Below, in pieces: positions 1-12,300 of a stretch of 64,000 nucleotides of DNA. Source of the stretch: Phoenix dactylifera (Eukaryota; Streptophyta; Magnoliopsida; Arecales; Arecaceae); NCBI RefSeq assembly GCF_009389715.1, contig NC_052407.1, positions 5,025,154 to 5,089,153 of the forward strand, in the 5' to 3' direction. The position numbers and the translations under genes are program-made. Within the stretch, counting starts at the first letter, position 1. Each line of letters begins with the position of its first letter. The notes beneath the pieces are model-generated. The model searched no databases and was not told where the DNA came from. It saw nothing but the letters and a program-made list of their open reading frames with translations.

Positions 1-778
1 GAGCATTAGATTCAACTATTGATGCAAAAGCAGAGATCCCATAATTAAAATTAGCTTTTTATTTATTATATGCATTTCAGGATTGTTCAGGGCCTGTAGT
101 CATATCAGTAGTCTAATTTTAACTAGTAGTAGTGTCGGAAAATCTTGATCTGATTATGTAGAACCAAGTTCTTGTTCCAATAAGAGGCATGTATGCTTGT
201 TCCAAGGAAGTTTATCTTATGTCTTATCTTTATGTATGAATCAAGTTCTTATCTTGTAAACAAGAAAAGCAATTCTAACACGCAACAACCATAACATCGT
301 TATTTTTATTACACAAGTTTTAACGCCCAATTGGCCAAACATTCCATCAGCTCCCACACGAGCATGACAGCGTCAAATTTTTATTATGACTATGTTTTTC
401 TTCCATACCAACTCTCCAACGCCACATTTCTCAGGGGTCTCCGCTGACTACCAATGATACAAAGTATGGCACCAGCATAATATGAATAAAAAGAAGCTTA
501 TATCAACCTCACCAAATCCATCAACCCAAAAAACATAGATTTCACTTCTTTCTCCAACTTACTGTTATCAAAACAGGAAAATTTTATGCCCGCTGGATCA
601 AAAAGAGGCCAAATCTACGATTGGAAGCACAAGATTAACAAACCACGATCAATAAGAAATCCAGATAGAATCCATCTCTCTCGAACCAAAGATCCCATCC
701 CCAACAATATCACATAACAAACTCAAAATCCCATCAAAAAAAGATAGCAAAGCGAAAGAAAGAAGAGAAAGATCACAC
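1..778 (-). other. Intron 1 of the squalene epoxidase gene (partial)
   Basis: AT-rich sequence directly downstream of the exon 1 donor on the minus strand. No second exon was recognised, so the intron is at least 778 bp and runs off the window. No other feature seen in it. Confidence 0.6.
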
Positions 779-1006
779 CTTCCCGAGCGTGTGCGCGATG
801 GAAGAGCCAGCGACGCCTGCGCCGACGACGATCACGTCGGTTCCGCCATCCCCTACGGCCTGCGGCCTGGATTCCTCGACAGCCTTCGCCAGAGCTCCGG
901 CAATTCTCGTCCTCTTGTTCTTCTCCTTCGCTCTCCTCAATCTGAGGAGAAGAAGCAACCCTAGAAGCGAGGAGATCACCCCTCCGAAGAGATACTCGGC
1001 CAGCAT
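779..1006 (-). CDS. SQE: Squalene epoxidase (squalene monooxygenase), first coding exon only
   Basis: Squalene epoxidase is an ER-membrane FAD monooxygenase that turns squalene into 2,3-oxidosqualene, the entry step to sterols and triterpenes. This 76-codon exon encodes a start Met at 1006, a hydrophobic segment (about residues 6-22, LFGGVISSLLGLLLLL) followed by basic residues as expected for an N-terminal membrane anchor, and near its end the FAD-binding dinucleotide motif VIVVGAGVAGSSIAHTLGK (GxGxxG). The exon ends in phase 0 after the Lys codon at a GTGTGA donor (778 downward), so the reading frame into the intron stops at once. The remaining exons lie left of the window. The N-terminus plus GxGxxG spacing fits plant SQE; other FAD monooxygenases share the motif, but the anchor and length favour SQE. 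Confidence 0.85.
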
Positions 1007-1150
1007 CGCCTTCTCGGGAGGAATCCCCCTCCTCTCTCTCTCTCTCTCTCCCTCTCTCTCTCTTTCTCCCGCTCGCTCGCGTTCTATTTTGTGCCTCCGC
1101 CTACGTCCTCGTTTCCTTTCATTTAGGGGGCGGCAAATAAAACGGGGGCG
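1007..1150 (-). promoter_or_regulatory. 5' leader/proximal promoter of squalene epoxidase with a CT microsatellite
   Basis: Immediately upstream of the SQE start codon is a CT-rich tract (about 1028-1075; GA-rich on the coding strand), a common feature of plant 5' leaders and core promoters. No clear TATA box was identified. The role is inferred from position only. Confidence 0.4.
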
Positions 1151-1554
1151 GGGTATCCTCCCTTAATTTCCTCCGTTTTGTTTCGCCAGCGGTGCAAAAA
1201 GGACGTTTCGGTAGACATTCCAATTCTACCGAAACTGTTATGGTAATCATTTATGGGTTATTATAGTAGTCGTAAAGCTAAAAAATTATTCTATATATTT
1301 TATTTTTTATTTTTTTTATGGGTTTTTTTTTACTCGGACATTCCATCCACGTTTAATCGATATCCGCGCGTTTCAAATCTGGGCCACTCCGATAAAATTT
1401 TAACTCCGTTCCAACCGTACTACTATCTTGATGGTTATATTTTACTTGGAACGGCAATTTTCTTCCCTTTGTTTGGCCAACGGGGCAGGAAGAATGTTCT
1501 AGTAGTCATTCCAACCCTACGAAACTATTATAATGATCATTTATGGGTTATAAA
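1150..1554. repeat. Host tandem repeat, left part (interrupted by the gypsy element)
   Basis: Imperfect units of roughly 140-150 bp contain a stretch like TTAATTTCCTCC, then CATTCCAA..CTACCGAAAC, then AATCATTTATGGGTTA, then TAGTCGTAAAGCTAAAA. Further units resume at 12633-12990, so the chromovirus inserted inside this array. Origin unknown; it may be an old tandemly duplicated non-coding element. Confidence 0.65.
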
Positions 1555-4500
1555 TGTCACGCCCCGGACCTGGATCCGTGACACGGCCGTGCTATTGCCG
1601 ACTACCGCCCACAATAGCACGCAGCCTCATACATGGGTAACAGGGTAATCAAAAGCGGTCAAACTTGCATATATCAAATATGTGCATTACAATAGAGGGT
1701 ATATATAAGGTACAAAGCTTCTACATAGTTTATATACACAAAAGTATATTCATATCATCCCAAAAATAAAGAAGCCCTGTTGCAAAAGAAAAATGCTTCT
1801 AGAAGCTGTCACTGGTGGTGATCTGAAAAAAAACGTAAATGAACAGGCATGAGCTACACGGCTCAGTAAGTAATCCTGCATAATCTTGTCGAATCAACTA
1901 AAAATGCTAACCATGCTTATCAGGGTTTGAGAAGTTGACATGTATGCTATGATAAAATATCCATGCTGAGTAAATAAATCAGTATCCTACATTATCAAGG
2001 AATCATGCACATGCATATATATGTAAAGAAAATCGTGCTGCCGGCATGCCGTGGTCATACTCTCAGATGCTACTACGAAGTCATTATCGGCCACTGGCGG
2101 GGCCCGCTCAGTTCTTAGGCGGGACTGGCTCAGTCATTCTCGGCCACTGGCAAGGCCGGCTCAGTTGCATTCGCTCAGTAGCTCTTAAGAGTCCGTAAAC
2201 AATATTTCTTGTAGGTAGTACCTTATGGATGCTACGGTGAATTCATTATCGGTCACTGGCAGGGCCTGCTCAGTTATTAGTCGGCCACTGGCGGGGCTGG
2301 CTCAGTCATTATCGGCCACTGGCAAGGCCGGCTCAGTTGCATTCAGCCCGTAGCAATATAAACCCATAAGTACCCCTTGCAAGCAGTGCACATAACTAAA
2401 TGCAATTCATTATCTTATTTCATATGGATATCACAATTATATAGCAATGTAACCCAATTCATCTTGCATGCATAATAAAATCTGCATACGCTCAATACAT
2501 GCATAATCATGCATTCTATGGCTAAAACATACCACTTATATACATGATGCATAATTCATAACTCAAGATACATAATTCACAATAAAATTGTGACAGGTTA
2601 ATTACATGCGTGATTCATAGAAGGTTAGGACATGTTACTTACATACATGATCCACAACAAGATTAAAACAAGTTACTTACCGTGATTCGCTTTTTTCCAG
2701 GTTTCTCACGTCCTGGTGATAGATCCTGAGTCACCTAAAATCATATCATAACAAGCATGTTATTTCCTTTTTATTTGTTTGGATCCTATCCTAAATTTAG
2801 CCCAAGTCTAATGCGTCCATATTGGAGCCTTGATTGGGTTCATATGGGTTAATTGGCCTTCTAATTGGTCAATAAGCTTAATCCCAAGTTTAATTTGCTC
2901 AATGTGGCCCATTTGGGCTTGAACCAGGATCAGCCCGAGGTCAATTGGCCTCAATTAGTTGAATTGGGCCTGATTTATATTCAATTGGGTCTGCTTAGGT
3001 CCACAACCTTAATTGGGTTCGGAGCAGGCTTAAATTGGTTTCAATTGGGTTCAGTTTTCACCCAATTCGTTGTTTGGGTTCGCCCAAACAGATTGGGCTC
3101 GGTTTAATTGGGCTTACTTAACCCAATTGGGCTTTTAGGCCTAACGGTTGCGGGTTTGAATCCGGATTCGACCCGCAACCCGCTATCCATATTTTTTTTT
3201 TCTTTTGGGCTTAACGGGTTGCGGGTTCGGATTCGGATCCGACCCGTGAACCCGTTATCAGGGTTTTTCTCCCCCTTCCAGAGGCTTCCGCCTCTTCGTC
3301 TCCCTTGCCTCCCTCTCTCCTCCGGCTCTCTTTCTCCCTCTTCTCTCCTTCGTTCTCACCGGAAGTCCTGGGGGTTCCGGCCGATTTCTCAGCCTCCTCC
3401 TTTTCCTCCGGCCGAATCCACGGCCTATTCCTCCTTCCGACCTTTCCCTCTCCTTCTCTCTCTGTCTTTCTTCTTTGTTTTCGCCGAACCCTAGCTTCCG
3501 GCCCTTCGTCCCCCCCACCGGCACCCACTGTCTCCTCCCCTTCTTCTTCCGCAGGCGGCCGGGGAGTCGAGGCTCCCCCCGATCCACCGACCGAGGCGGG
3601 GTTTCCCCCCGGTGCACCGGCGGAAAGGAAGGTCGGTCCTTCCTCTCTCCGAAGTGATGTCGGAGAGGGGAAGGGCTCGGAGATGGGTCGGGATCCGGGC
3701 TATACCCGAGAGCCTCCACCCACTCCGTCCACGGCGAAGCATGGCCGGAGGGGATGAAGCCTCAAGGTCCGGTGAGTTCATTCATATATATTTTATTTTA
3801 TTTTCTTTCTTCTTCCCTTCTTCCTTTTCTTTTCTTTGGTCCTTCCCTCCGGCACCACCACCTCTTGCCGGAGAGGAGGCAGTGGTCCGGCCGGGGCTGG
3901 TGACCTTGTGGCCACGCCGGTTGCCGGCTTGGCCTGACTGGCGGCCCGGGGCTGCCCCCCGAGCCCTAGGGTAGCCGCAGCCGAAGCTGCGGTGCCCTGC
4001 TCATCTGTAACCGGGCTCGGCCCGGGTGACCGTCGGGCTCGGGCCTGGGCCGCGGCAGTTCTCAGGCCGGCCCGCGGCCTGTGGGTCCGGCCCGGCCCGC
4101 CTGTGGCCTTTCTCCCTCCTCGGTGCCGGTTTCCTCCCCTCGGTTTCATTGTTGAAACAGAGGGGAGAACACCCCACAGAGGGGTTTCTCCACTCTTTAA
4201 TATTTTATTAATAGGGGTTCATACCTGGTTTTGGTCGGTTGCAGTCGGGCAATACCACCCCTTGGTAGTCCCTCCTTCCTCTCCTAGAGCTTCAGGGCTT
4301 CTTCCGCCTCTAGCTCCAGGGTTTCGGCTCTCTGGTTTTTGTGTTCTAAGGGGTCAGGGAATAGAGGGTATAGTACTGGGGCTTAAATACTTTTGTTTAA
4401 GGGATGAGACCCCCTTCTGAGAGGTCCCATCCTCTCTTCCCCCTTGCTCCGGGGGCTTCCAGCTGCCCCCCTTTGTCTCAGGCCCGCCGGAATCGGCTGC

Positions 4501-4801
4501 CAGCAAGGGGTGAGGTGGCGGCCCCCAGTTTTGCATGGGTGAGGATCCCTTAGAGAGGTCCCATCTTTCCCTGTTCTTTGGTCCGGGAGCTCCCAGCTGC
4601 CCCCCTTATCTCAAGGGCGCGCGGTGGCTCTCCCTCTGCCGGCCAGCTATGGCCCTGTCACTTCCCTTCTCAGCAGGAGGTGGCAACCCTTTCACGGTTG
4701 CCCCCTCTCAGTACTGCCCCTACAGTGAAATCGGGCCCCACTCCCCCCGTAACTGGGCCTTAAAATATTGGGCCCAGTTGGTAGTGGGCCTGGACATTAC
4801 A
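1555..4801 (-). repeat. 3' LTR of the gypsy chromovirus
   Basis: 3247 bp, aligned by eye along its whole length with 9383-12632. Compared with the other LTR it lacks an 11 bp AATTGGGCTTG-type unit near 2960 and carries an extra GC-rich stretch near 4059-4098. It contains a GGCCACTGGC..GGCTCAG minisatellite (2085-2340), an ATTGGG-rich tract (2860-3130) and a CT/GC-rich part (3260-4130). Open frames in it are not conserved coding sequence. LTRs over 3 kb are long even for this clade. Confidence 0.93.
2085..2345. repeat. Minisatellite inside the chromovirus LTR (copy also at 9905-10185)
   Basis: Units of roughly 40 bp with the core TCGGCCACTGGC(G/A)(G/A)GGC..GCTCAGT recur five to six times in two blocks separated by a spacer ending in TTGCATTC. 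The same blocks occur in the other LTR with small changes in unit content (around 2110 versus 9945), so the units slip between LTR copies. Confidence 0.75.
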
Positions 4802-4813
4802 TCCTCCCCCCTT
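4802..4813 (-). other. Polypurine tract of the gypsy element
   Basis: On the minus strand AAGGGGGGAGGA sits directly against the TGTAATGTCC start of the 3' LTR, the expected place for plus-strand primer formation. Confidence 0.85.
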
Positions 4814-4846
4814 AAAATAAATTTCGCTCTCGAAATTAAACATACC

Positions 4847-6013
4847 TCAATTTTCGAAGAGTTGGGGGTGACTTTGACGCATCTCCTCATCAAGTTCCCA
4901 AGTGGCTTCCCGTTCAGTGTGATTGGTCCACTGGATTTTGACGTAATGTATGGTGCGCCTCCAAAGAATCTGCTCCTTCTTATCGACGATGCGCAGAGGG
5001 ACTTCCTCATAGGTCATATCTTCATTTATCTGCAGGGGTTCATATTGTATTACATGGCTGGGATCTGGGATGTACCTGCGTAGGAGAGAGACGTGAAAGA
5101 CGTCATGTACGCCTGATAGCTCCGGAGGTAAGGCCAGCTTGTAGGCGACCCTGCCTACTTTGGCAAGAACCTCGAATGGGCCGATGTAGCGGGGACTCAG
5201 CTTACCATGCCGCCCAAATCGAGTAACACCCCTCGACGGAGAAATTTTTAGGAAGACAAAGTTCCCCTCCAAAAATTCCAATTCCCTCCTGCCCTTGTCA
5301 GCCCATCGTTTCTATCTATCCTGAGCGACCTGTAATCTCTGCATTATCAGAAGTACTTTATCCCTAGTATTCTGAACCAATTCAGGACCCAGTAATTTTC
5401 GCTCTCCAACATCATCCCAATGTAGAGGAGATCGACATTTTCGTCCATATAGAGCTTCATACGGTGCCATTTGGATGCTGGAATGGTAACTGTTGTTGTA
5501 GGCAAACTCTACCAGAGGTATGTGGTCGTCCCAGCCTCCACCTAGGTCCATGGTACATGCTCTCAACATGTCTTCTAGAGTTTGGATTGTTCGTTCTGAC
5601 TGACCGTCGGTCTGGGGGTGATATGCTGTACTAAGCCTCAATTCAGTACCCATAGCCCTCTAAAAGCTTCTCCAGAATCTGGATATGAATCGGGGGTCGC
5701 GATCAGATACAATGCTCACTGGCACTCCATGTAGGCGCACAATTTCATTAATATATATTTGGGCCAGCTTGTCCAATGAGGTTCCAACCCTAAAAGGTAG
5801 GAAGTGAGCTGACTTTGTGAGGCGGTCAACAATCACCCACATTGCATCATTTCTTTTTACTATTCTTGGGAGTCCTATAACAAAGTCCATAGTTATATGC
5901 TCCCATTTCCATTCTGGAATTTCTAGTGGCTCTAGTAATCTTGCCGGCCTCTGGTGTTCTGCTTTTATCAGCTGACAGGTCATGCATCTAGCAACATATT
6001 CAGCTATTTCTCA
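4847..6013 (-). pseudogene. Integrase and chromodomain of the gypsy pol polyprotein, with stops
   Basis: Continues in frame from the RT-RNase H part after a TGA at 6011-6013. The zinc-binding HHCC region spans the stop ([11 protein letters not shown] upstream, RCMTCQL downstream). The catalytic core shows TMDFVIGLP (first Asp), SDRDPRF (second Asp) and [13 protein letters not shown] (Glu). Two more in-frame TAG stops lie at about 5657 and 5312; both sit where Gln (CAG) would fit. The C-terminus has the GPFEVL..VGRVAYKLALP segment, then a chromodomain-like end (VKIQWTNHTEREATWEL), stopping at 4847. The integrase should nick target DNA and join LTR ends; the chromodomain is thought to guide insertion to heterochromatin. 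As it stands no full-length protein can be made. Confidence 0.9.
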
Positions 6014-7927
6014 TTTCATACCTTTCCACCAGTAATGCTCTCGGAGGTCTCTGTACATCTTGGTACTGCCGGGGTGGATGGAGAAACGAGATTGGTGGGC
6101 TTCTCGTAGGATCTCCTTTTTCAATTCAGCATCAGCCGGAACATATAATCGATGACCGAACCTCAGGATACCATCTGGGTGAATCTGGAGTTCGGATCGT
6201 AACCCTTTCTCTACTTCATCCTTGAGTTGACCTGTGCGTACATCAGACTGCTGGGCGATCTTTATTCTGTCGATCAGTGTTGGTTGTATCCTCAGAGTGG
6301 CCAACAGACTCCTTGTAGTTTGTGCAACTACTTCAACTTGTAGCCTGTCAAGATCCTTTTGAATCTGCGGCTGGGCGGTGAGTAGTGCAGCTAAAGTCAC
6401 CGCTGACTTTCTACTCAGAGCATCGGCCACCACGTTAGCTTTGCCCGGGTGGTATTTAATACTCAAATCATAGTCCTTCAGAAGTTCCAACCATCTTCTT
6501 TGCCGCATATTCAATTCTTTTTGGGTAAATATATATTTTAGGCTCTTATGATCAGTGTATACCTCACAATGTTCCCTATATAGGTAGTGTCTCCATATCT
6601 TCAGGGCAAAAACCACTGCAGCCAACTCCAGGTCGTGGGTCGGATAATTCTGCTCATAGGGTTTCAGCTGTCTGGAGGCATAAGCTATTACCTTGCCATT
6701 TTGCATTAATACACAACCTAGCCCAGTTTTGCAAGCATCACTATAAATAGTAAATTCTCCATTTGTGGATGGCAGAGTTAAAATTGGAGCAGATACTAAC
6801 ATCTGTTTTAACTCCTGAAAGCTTTTTTCACAACTGCCATCCCAAATAAACTTGGCCCGTTTTTTGGTCAATCGGGTCAAGGGAGTGGCTATCTTGGAGA
6901 ATCCTTCCACAAACCGTCGGTAATACCCGGCTAGTCCCAAAAAACTTCTAATTTCCTTGACGTTGGTGGGACGAGGCCAATCTACCACTGCTTCGATCTT
7001 CTTGGGATCCACCGACACTCCATTCTCGGAGATCACGTGCCTTAGGAATGCCACGCTGCTCAACCAGAACTCGCATTTGCTCAGCTTGGCATATAACTTT
7101 TTCTTCTGAAGGGTCTGCAGTACCATTCTCAAATGAATTTCATGCTCTTCCCTGCTCCTTGAATAAATCAGTATATCATCAATGAAGACTATCACGAACT
7201 GATCTAAATTCTGCTTGAAGACTCTGTTCATTAAGTCCATAAAAGCAGCTGGAGCATTGGTTAGTCCAAATGGCATAACCAGAAATTCATAATGCCCATA
7301 CCTGGTTCGAAATGCAGTCTTTGGCACGTCATCAGGCTTGATTTTTAACTGATGGTAACTGGACCGCAAATCTATCTTGGAGAAGACTTGGGCACCTTGC
7401 AGCTGGTCAAACAGATCATCGATCCGGGGCAGAGGATATTTGTTCTTTATAGTTATCTTGTTCAGTTCCCGGTAATCGATGCACAGTCGCATGCTCCCAT
7501 CCTTCTTTTTTACAAATAGTACTGGGGCTCCCCATGGAGACACACTGGGTTGAATAAACTTTTTATCCAAAAGTTCTTGTAATTGCGTCCTTAATTCTCT
7601 GAGCTCAGCAGGGGCCATTCGATAAGGAGCCTTGGAAATAGGTTTTGCTCCTGGTGTGAGGTCAATAGTGAATTCGACCTCGCGATCAGGGGGTAGTCCC
7701 GGTAATTCCTCAGGAAAAACATCCGGATATTCCCTGACTACCGGAATATCTTCTAGTTTGATCTCCTTTTGGGTATCCACCGCACATGCCAGATAAGCCG
7801 TACACCCCTTTTTTAGTGCTTTGGCGGCTCGCAAGGCAGAAATGAAATGCAGTGTTGAATTACATTGAGGGGGTGTATCGTCATTCAGAAAGAAGAACTC
7901 TGGTTCCCCTGGCATCCGGAATACCAC
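6011..7927 (-). pseudogene. Reverse transcriptase and RNase H of the gypsy pol polyprotein
   Basis: A 638-codon open stretch. The RT has the [20 protein letters not shown] fingers motif, [17 protein letters not shown], and the catalytic FIDDILIYS (FIDD form) near 7165-7190. RNase H follows ([58 protein letters not shown]; about 6415-6770). The frame ends at TGA 6011-6013 inside the integrase zinc finger. Its N-terminus overlaps the protease frame by about 40 bp in another frame: a small indel near 7925 breaks what is one polyprotein in this clade. RT-RNase H itself looks intact. In the element's cycle it would copy the RNA to cDNA in cytoplasmic particles. Confidence 0.93.
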
Positions 7928-9246
7928 TTTCTATGGTAACAGTCAATATGGGCGTGGTACTGGGACATCCAGTCCATTCCCAAAATAATGTCGAAATCAT
8001 GCATGTCAAGCTGTAGAAGATTTGCCTCTAACTCCTTTCCTCCCAACTGAATTATGCAGTTCTTGTATTTAGTGTCGACTATTATTGTTTCTTTGAGGGG
8101 TGTGGCAACATGCAATGGTTCTATTTTCTCAGATGTGCAATGCAACTGCTTGGAAAAACTAACCGACACAAAGGAATGTGTAGAACCAGAATCAAACAGA
8201 ATAGAGGCATCAATCAAATTAACTGGCAGTGTACCTGTCACCACTTGGTCGCTCGCACTGGCGTCCTGGCGAGTCAGCGCGAATACTCGGGGGTTGTTCC
8301 TTGGCCTCTGGCCCTCGGGTGCAGGAGGTCTGGGGGCTCTCCTTGGGCAGTCACGTGCTATATGTCCGATCTGCCCGCAGGTAAAACAGGCCCCAATTTT
8401 CCTCAGACAGGGCCCACTATGATGCTTGCCGCAGCTAGGGCAATCTCGGTTCTGTCTTTTCTTAATCATAGACCCCTTGATGCCTCTGGGCCTACTGCTC
8501 TGTCCTCCTGCTGGCCTGACCTTCATCAGATCATTTCTTTCTATGTCAGGCCTCATCAAGTCGGCCTCAACCTTCAAGACCCGGTCCAGCACGTCTCTGT
8601 AGCAGGTGAATAGGTGAGAAGATATCCGGGATCTGATCCTGTACCTCAGCCCCCGCTCAAACCGGCTTGCCTTACTCCTTTCATTGTCCATGAACTGGGG
8701 GCAGAACCGGCCCAGTTCGTTGAATTTGCTGGCATACTGTAGGATGGACATCTGCTCGGACTGCGTCAGTGTCAAAAATTCATCTTGTTTCATCTGGCTC
8801 ACCGAGTTCGGGAAATACTCTGCATAGAACAGCCTCGTGAAATCCCTCCAAGTTATCCTGCTGGCAGGGTATGCTGGTTCCATGGTTGTCCACCAAAATT
8901 CGGCGCTTCCTATCAGCTGGGGAATGGCTAATCGGACCTTTGTTTCTTCAGGGAACTGGAGTGCTTGGAACATCTTCTCCATTTCCCGAATCTATGTCTC
9001 AGCTACAATCGGGTCCGATCTGCCGTCAAATACTGGTGGGTTCAACCGTCGGAACCTCTCATAATAGGAGTTAGCTGGTTGTATGGCAGCCAGTTGCATC
9101 TGCTGTTGCTGCTGGAGTAACTACGCCATCAACTGGTATACCCCAGCTACATCTGCGTTGCCTGCCGCAACGCGTGGCATATCCGGAGAGTCTGAGAGGT
9201 AGCCAGGATGTGGGGATGCTGACGGTACCCTCCTATCGTCATCCAT
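7885..9246 (-). pseudogene. Gag and aspartic protease of the gypsy element, with stops and frameshift
   Basis: The likely start Met is at 9246 (MDDDRRVPSASPHPGYL). The frame then has a TAG near 9123 just before a Gln run, and another TAG near 8995 where Trp is expected, after which 365 codons are open. The capsid part includes FQALQFPEETKVRLAIPQL and FTRLFYAEYFP. The nucleocapsid has the zinc knuckle CFTCGQIGHIARDC (about 8343-8384) preceded by a CPSCGKHHSGPC cluster. The retropepsin motif ILFDSGSTHSFVS lies near 8175-8206 and GMDWMSQYHAHIDCYH near 7935-7985, after which the frame shifts away from the pol frame. Gag would form the particle and protease would cut the polyprotein; the stops make this copy non-functional. 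Confidence 0.9.
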
Positions 9247-9365
9247 ATCTTACAGTGGTTACTGCAGCCAAAGTTTAAAGTAAGATCAACATATCTTGAT
9301 AAGCCATAATATTCTAACTACCCATTAACCCAGATGTTTATAGTTATGATCTTGTTAAACCTAGA

Positions 9366-9377
9366 GCTCTGATACCA
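9366..9377 (-). other. Primer-binding site (initiator Met tRNA) of the gypsy element
   Basis: TGGTATCAGAGC on the minus strand, five bases after the 5' LTR end, complementary to the 3' end of plant initiator tRNA-Met. Confidence 0.9.
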
Positions 9378-9382
9378 CGAGA

Positions 9383-12300
9383 TGTCACGCCCCGGATCCG
9401 GATCCGTGACATGGCCGTGCTATTGCCGACTACCATCCACAATAGCACGCAGCCTCATACATAGGTAACAGGGTAGTCAAAAGCGGTCAAACTTGCATAT
9501 ATCAAAATATGTGCATTACAACAGAGGGTATATATAAGGTACAGAGCTTCTACATAGTTTATATACACAAAAGTATATTCATATCATCCCAAAAATAAAG
9601 AAGCCCTGTTGCAAAAGAAAAATGCTTCTAGAAGCTGTCACTGGTGGTGATCTGAAAAAAAACGTAAATGAACAGGCATTAGCTACACGGCTCAGTAAGT
9701 AATCCTGCATAATCTTGTCGAATCAACTAAAAATGCTAACCATGCTTATCAGGGTTTGAGAAGCTGACATGTATGCTATGATAAAATATCCATGCTGAGT
9801 AAATAAATCAGTATCCTACATTATCAAGGAATCATGCACATGCATATATATGTAAAGAAAATCGTGTCGCCGGCATGCCGTGGTCATACTCTCAGATGCT
9901 ACTGCGAAGTCATTATCGGCCACTGGCGGGGCCCGTTCAGTTATTAGGCGGCCACTGGCGGGGCTGGCTCAGTCATTCTCAGCCACTGACAAGGCCGGCT
10001 CAGTTGCATTCGCTCAGTAGCTCTTAAGAGTCCATAAACAATACTTCTTGTAGGAAGTACCTTATGGATGCTACGGTGAATTCATTATCGGTCACTGGCA
10101 GGGTCTGCTCAGTTATTAGTCGGCCACTGGCGGGGCTGGCTCAGTCATTATCGGCCACTGGCAAGGCCGGCTCAGTTGCATTCAGCCCGTAGCAATATAA
10201 ACCCATAAGTACCCCTTGCAAGCAGTGCACATAACTAAATGCAATTCATTATCTTATTTCATATGGATATCACAATTATATAGCAATGTAACCCAATTCA
10301 TCTTGCATGCATAATAAAATCTGCATACGCTCAATACATGCATAATCATGCATTCTATGGCTAAAACATACCACTTATATACATGATGCATAATTCATAA
10401 CTCAAGATACATAATTCACAATAAAATTGTGACAGGTTAATTACATGCGTGATTCATAGAAGGTTAGGACATGTTACTTACATACATGATCCACAACAAG
10501 ATTAAAACAAGTTACTTACTGTGATTCGCTTTTTTCCAGGTTTCTCACGTCCTGGTGATAGATCCTGAGTCACCTAAAATCATATCATAACAAGCATGTT
10601 ATTTCCTTTTTATTTGTTTGGATCCTATCCTAAATTTAGCCCAAGTCTAATGCGTCCATATTGGAGCCTTGATTGGGTTCATATGGGTTAATTGGCCTTC
10701 TAATTGGTCAATAAGCTTAATCCCAAGTTTAATTTGCTCAATGTGGCCCATTTGGGCCTGAACCAGGATCAGCCCGAGGTCAATTGGCCTCAATTAGTTG
10801 AATTGGGCTTGAATTGGGCCTGATTTATATTCAATTGGGTCTGCTCAGGTCCACAACCTTAATTGGGTTCGGAGCAGGCTTAAATTGGTTTCAATTGGGT
10901 CCAGTTTTCACCCAATTCGTTGTTTGGGTTCGCCCAAACAGATTGGGCTCGGTTTAATTGGGCTTACTTAACCCAATTGGGCTTTTAGGCCCAACGGTTG
11001 CGGGTTTTAATCCGGATTCGACCCGCAACCCGCTATCCATATTTTTTTTTTCTTTTGGGCTTAACGGGTTGCGGGTTCGGATTCGGATCCGACCCGTGAA
11101 CCCGTTATCAGGGTTTTTCTCCCCCTTCCAGAGGCTTCCGCCTCTTCGTCTCCCTTGCCTCCCTCTCTCCTCCGGCTCTCTTTCTCCCTCTTCTCTCCTT
11201 CATTCTCACCGAAAGTCCTGGGGGTTCCGGCCGATTTCTCAGCCTCCTCCTTTTCCTCCGGCCGAATCCACGGCCTATTCCTCCTTCCGACCTTTCCCTC
11301 TCCTTCTCTCTCTGTCTTTCTTTCTTTCTTCTTTGTTTTCGCCGAACCCTAGCTTCCGGCCCTTCGTCCCCCCCACCAGCACCCACTGTCTCCTCCCCTT
11401 CTTCTTCTGCAGGTGGCCGGGGAGTCGAGGCTCCCCCCGATCCACCGACCGAGGCGGGGTTTCCCCCCGGTGCACCGGCGGAAAGGAAGGCCGGTCCTTC
11501 CTCTCTCCGAAGTGATGCCGGAGAGGGGAAGGGCTCGGAGATGGGTCGGGATCCGGGCTATACCCGAGAGCCTCCACCCACTCCGTCCACGGCGAAGCAT
11601 GGCCGGAGGGGATGAAGCCTCAAGGTCCGGTGAGTTCATTCATATATATTTTATTTTATTTTCTTTCTTCTTCCCTTCTTCCTTTTCTTTTCTTTCGTCC
11701 TTCCCTCCGGCACCACCACCTCTTGCCGGAGAGGAGGCAGTGTTCCGGCCGGGGCTGGTGGCCTTGTGGCCACGCCGGTTGCCGGCTTGGCCTGACTGGC
11801 GGCCCGGGGCTGCCCCCCGAGCCCTAGGGTAGCCGCAGCCGAAGCTGCGGTGCCCTGCTCATCTGCAACCGGGCTCGGCCCGGGTGACCGTCGGGCCCAG
11901 GCTTGGGCCGCGGCCTGTGGGTCCGACCCGGCCCGCGGCCTTTCTCCCTCCTCGGTGCCGGTTTCCTCCCCTCGGTTTCATTGTTGAAACAGAGGGGAGA
12001 ACACCCCATAGAGGGGTTTCTCCACTCTTTGATATTTTATTAACAGGGGTTCATACCTGGTTTTGGTCGGTTGCAGTCGGGCAATACCCCCCCTTGGTAG
12101 TCCCTCCTTCCTCTCCTAGAGCTTCAGGGCTTCTTCCGCCTCTAGCTCCAGGGTTTCGGCTCTCTGGTTTTTGTGTTCTAAGGGGTCAGGGAATAGAGGG
12201 TATAGTACTGGGGCTTAAATACTTTTGTTTAAGGGATGAGACTCCCTTCTGAGAGGTCCCATCCTCTCTCCCCCCTTGCTCCGGGGGCTTCCAGCTGCCT

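Noticed and set aside
789..1166. 125-codon plus-strand frame opposite squalene epoxidase exon 1
   Set aside because: Antisense shadow of the SQE exon continued into a CT microsatellite.
2865..4420. Long plus- and minus-strand frames in the chromovirus LTRs (also 10958-12725)
   Set aside because: GC- and CT-rich LTR sequence; the same region in the other LTR shifts frame, and compositions are low-complexity.
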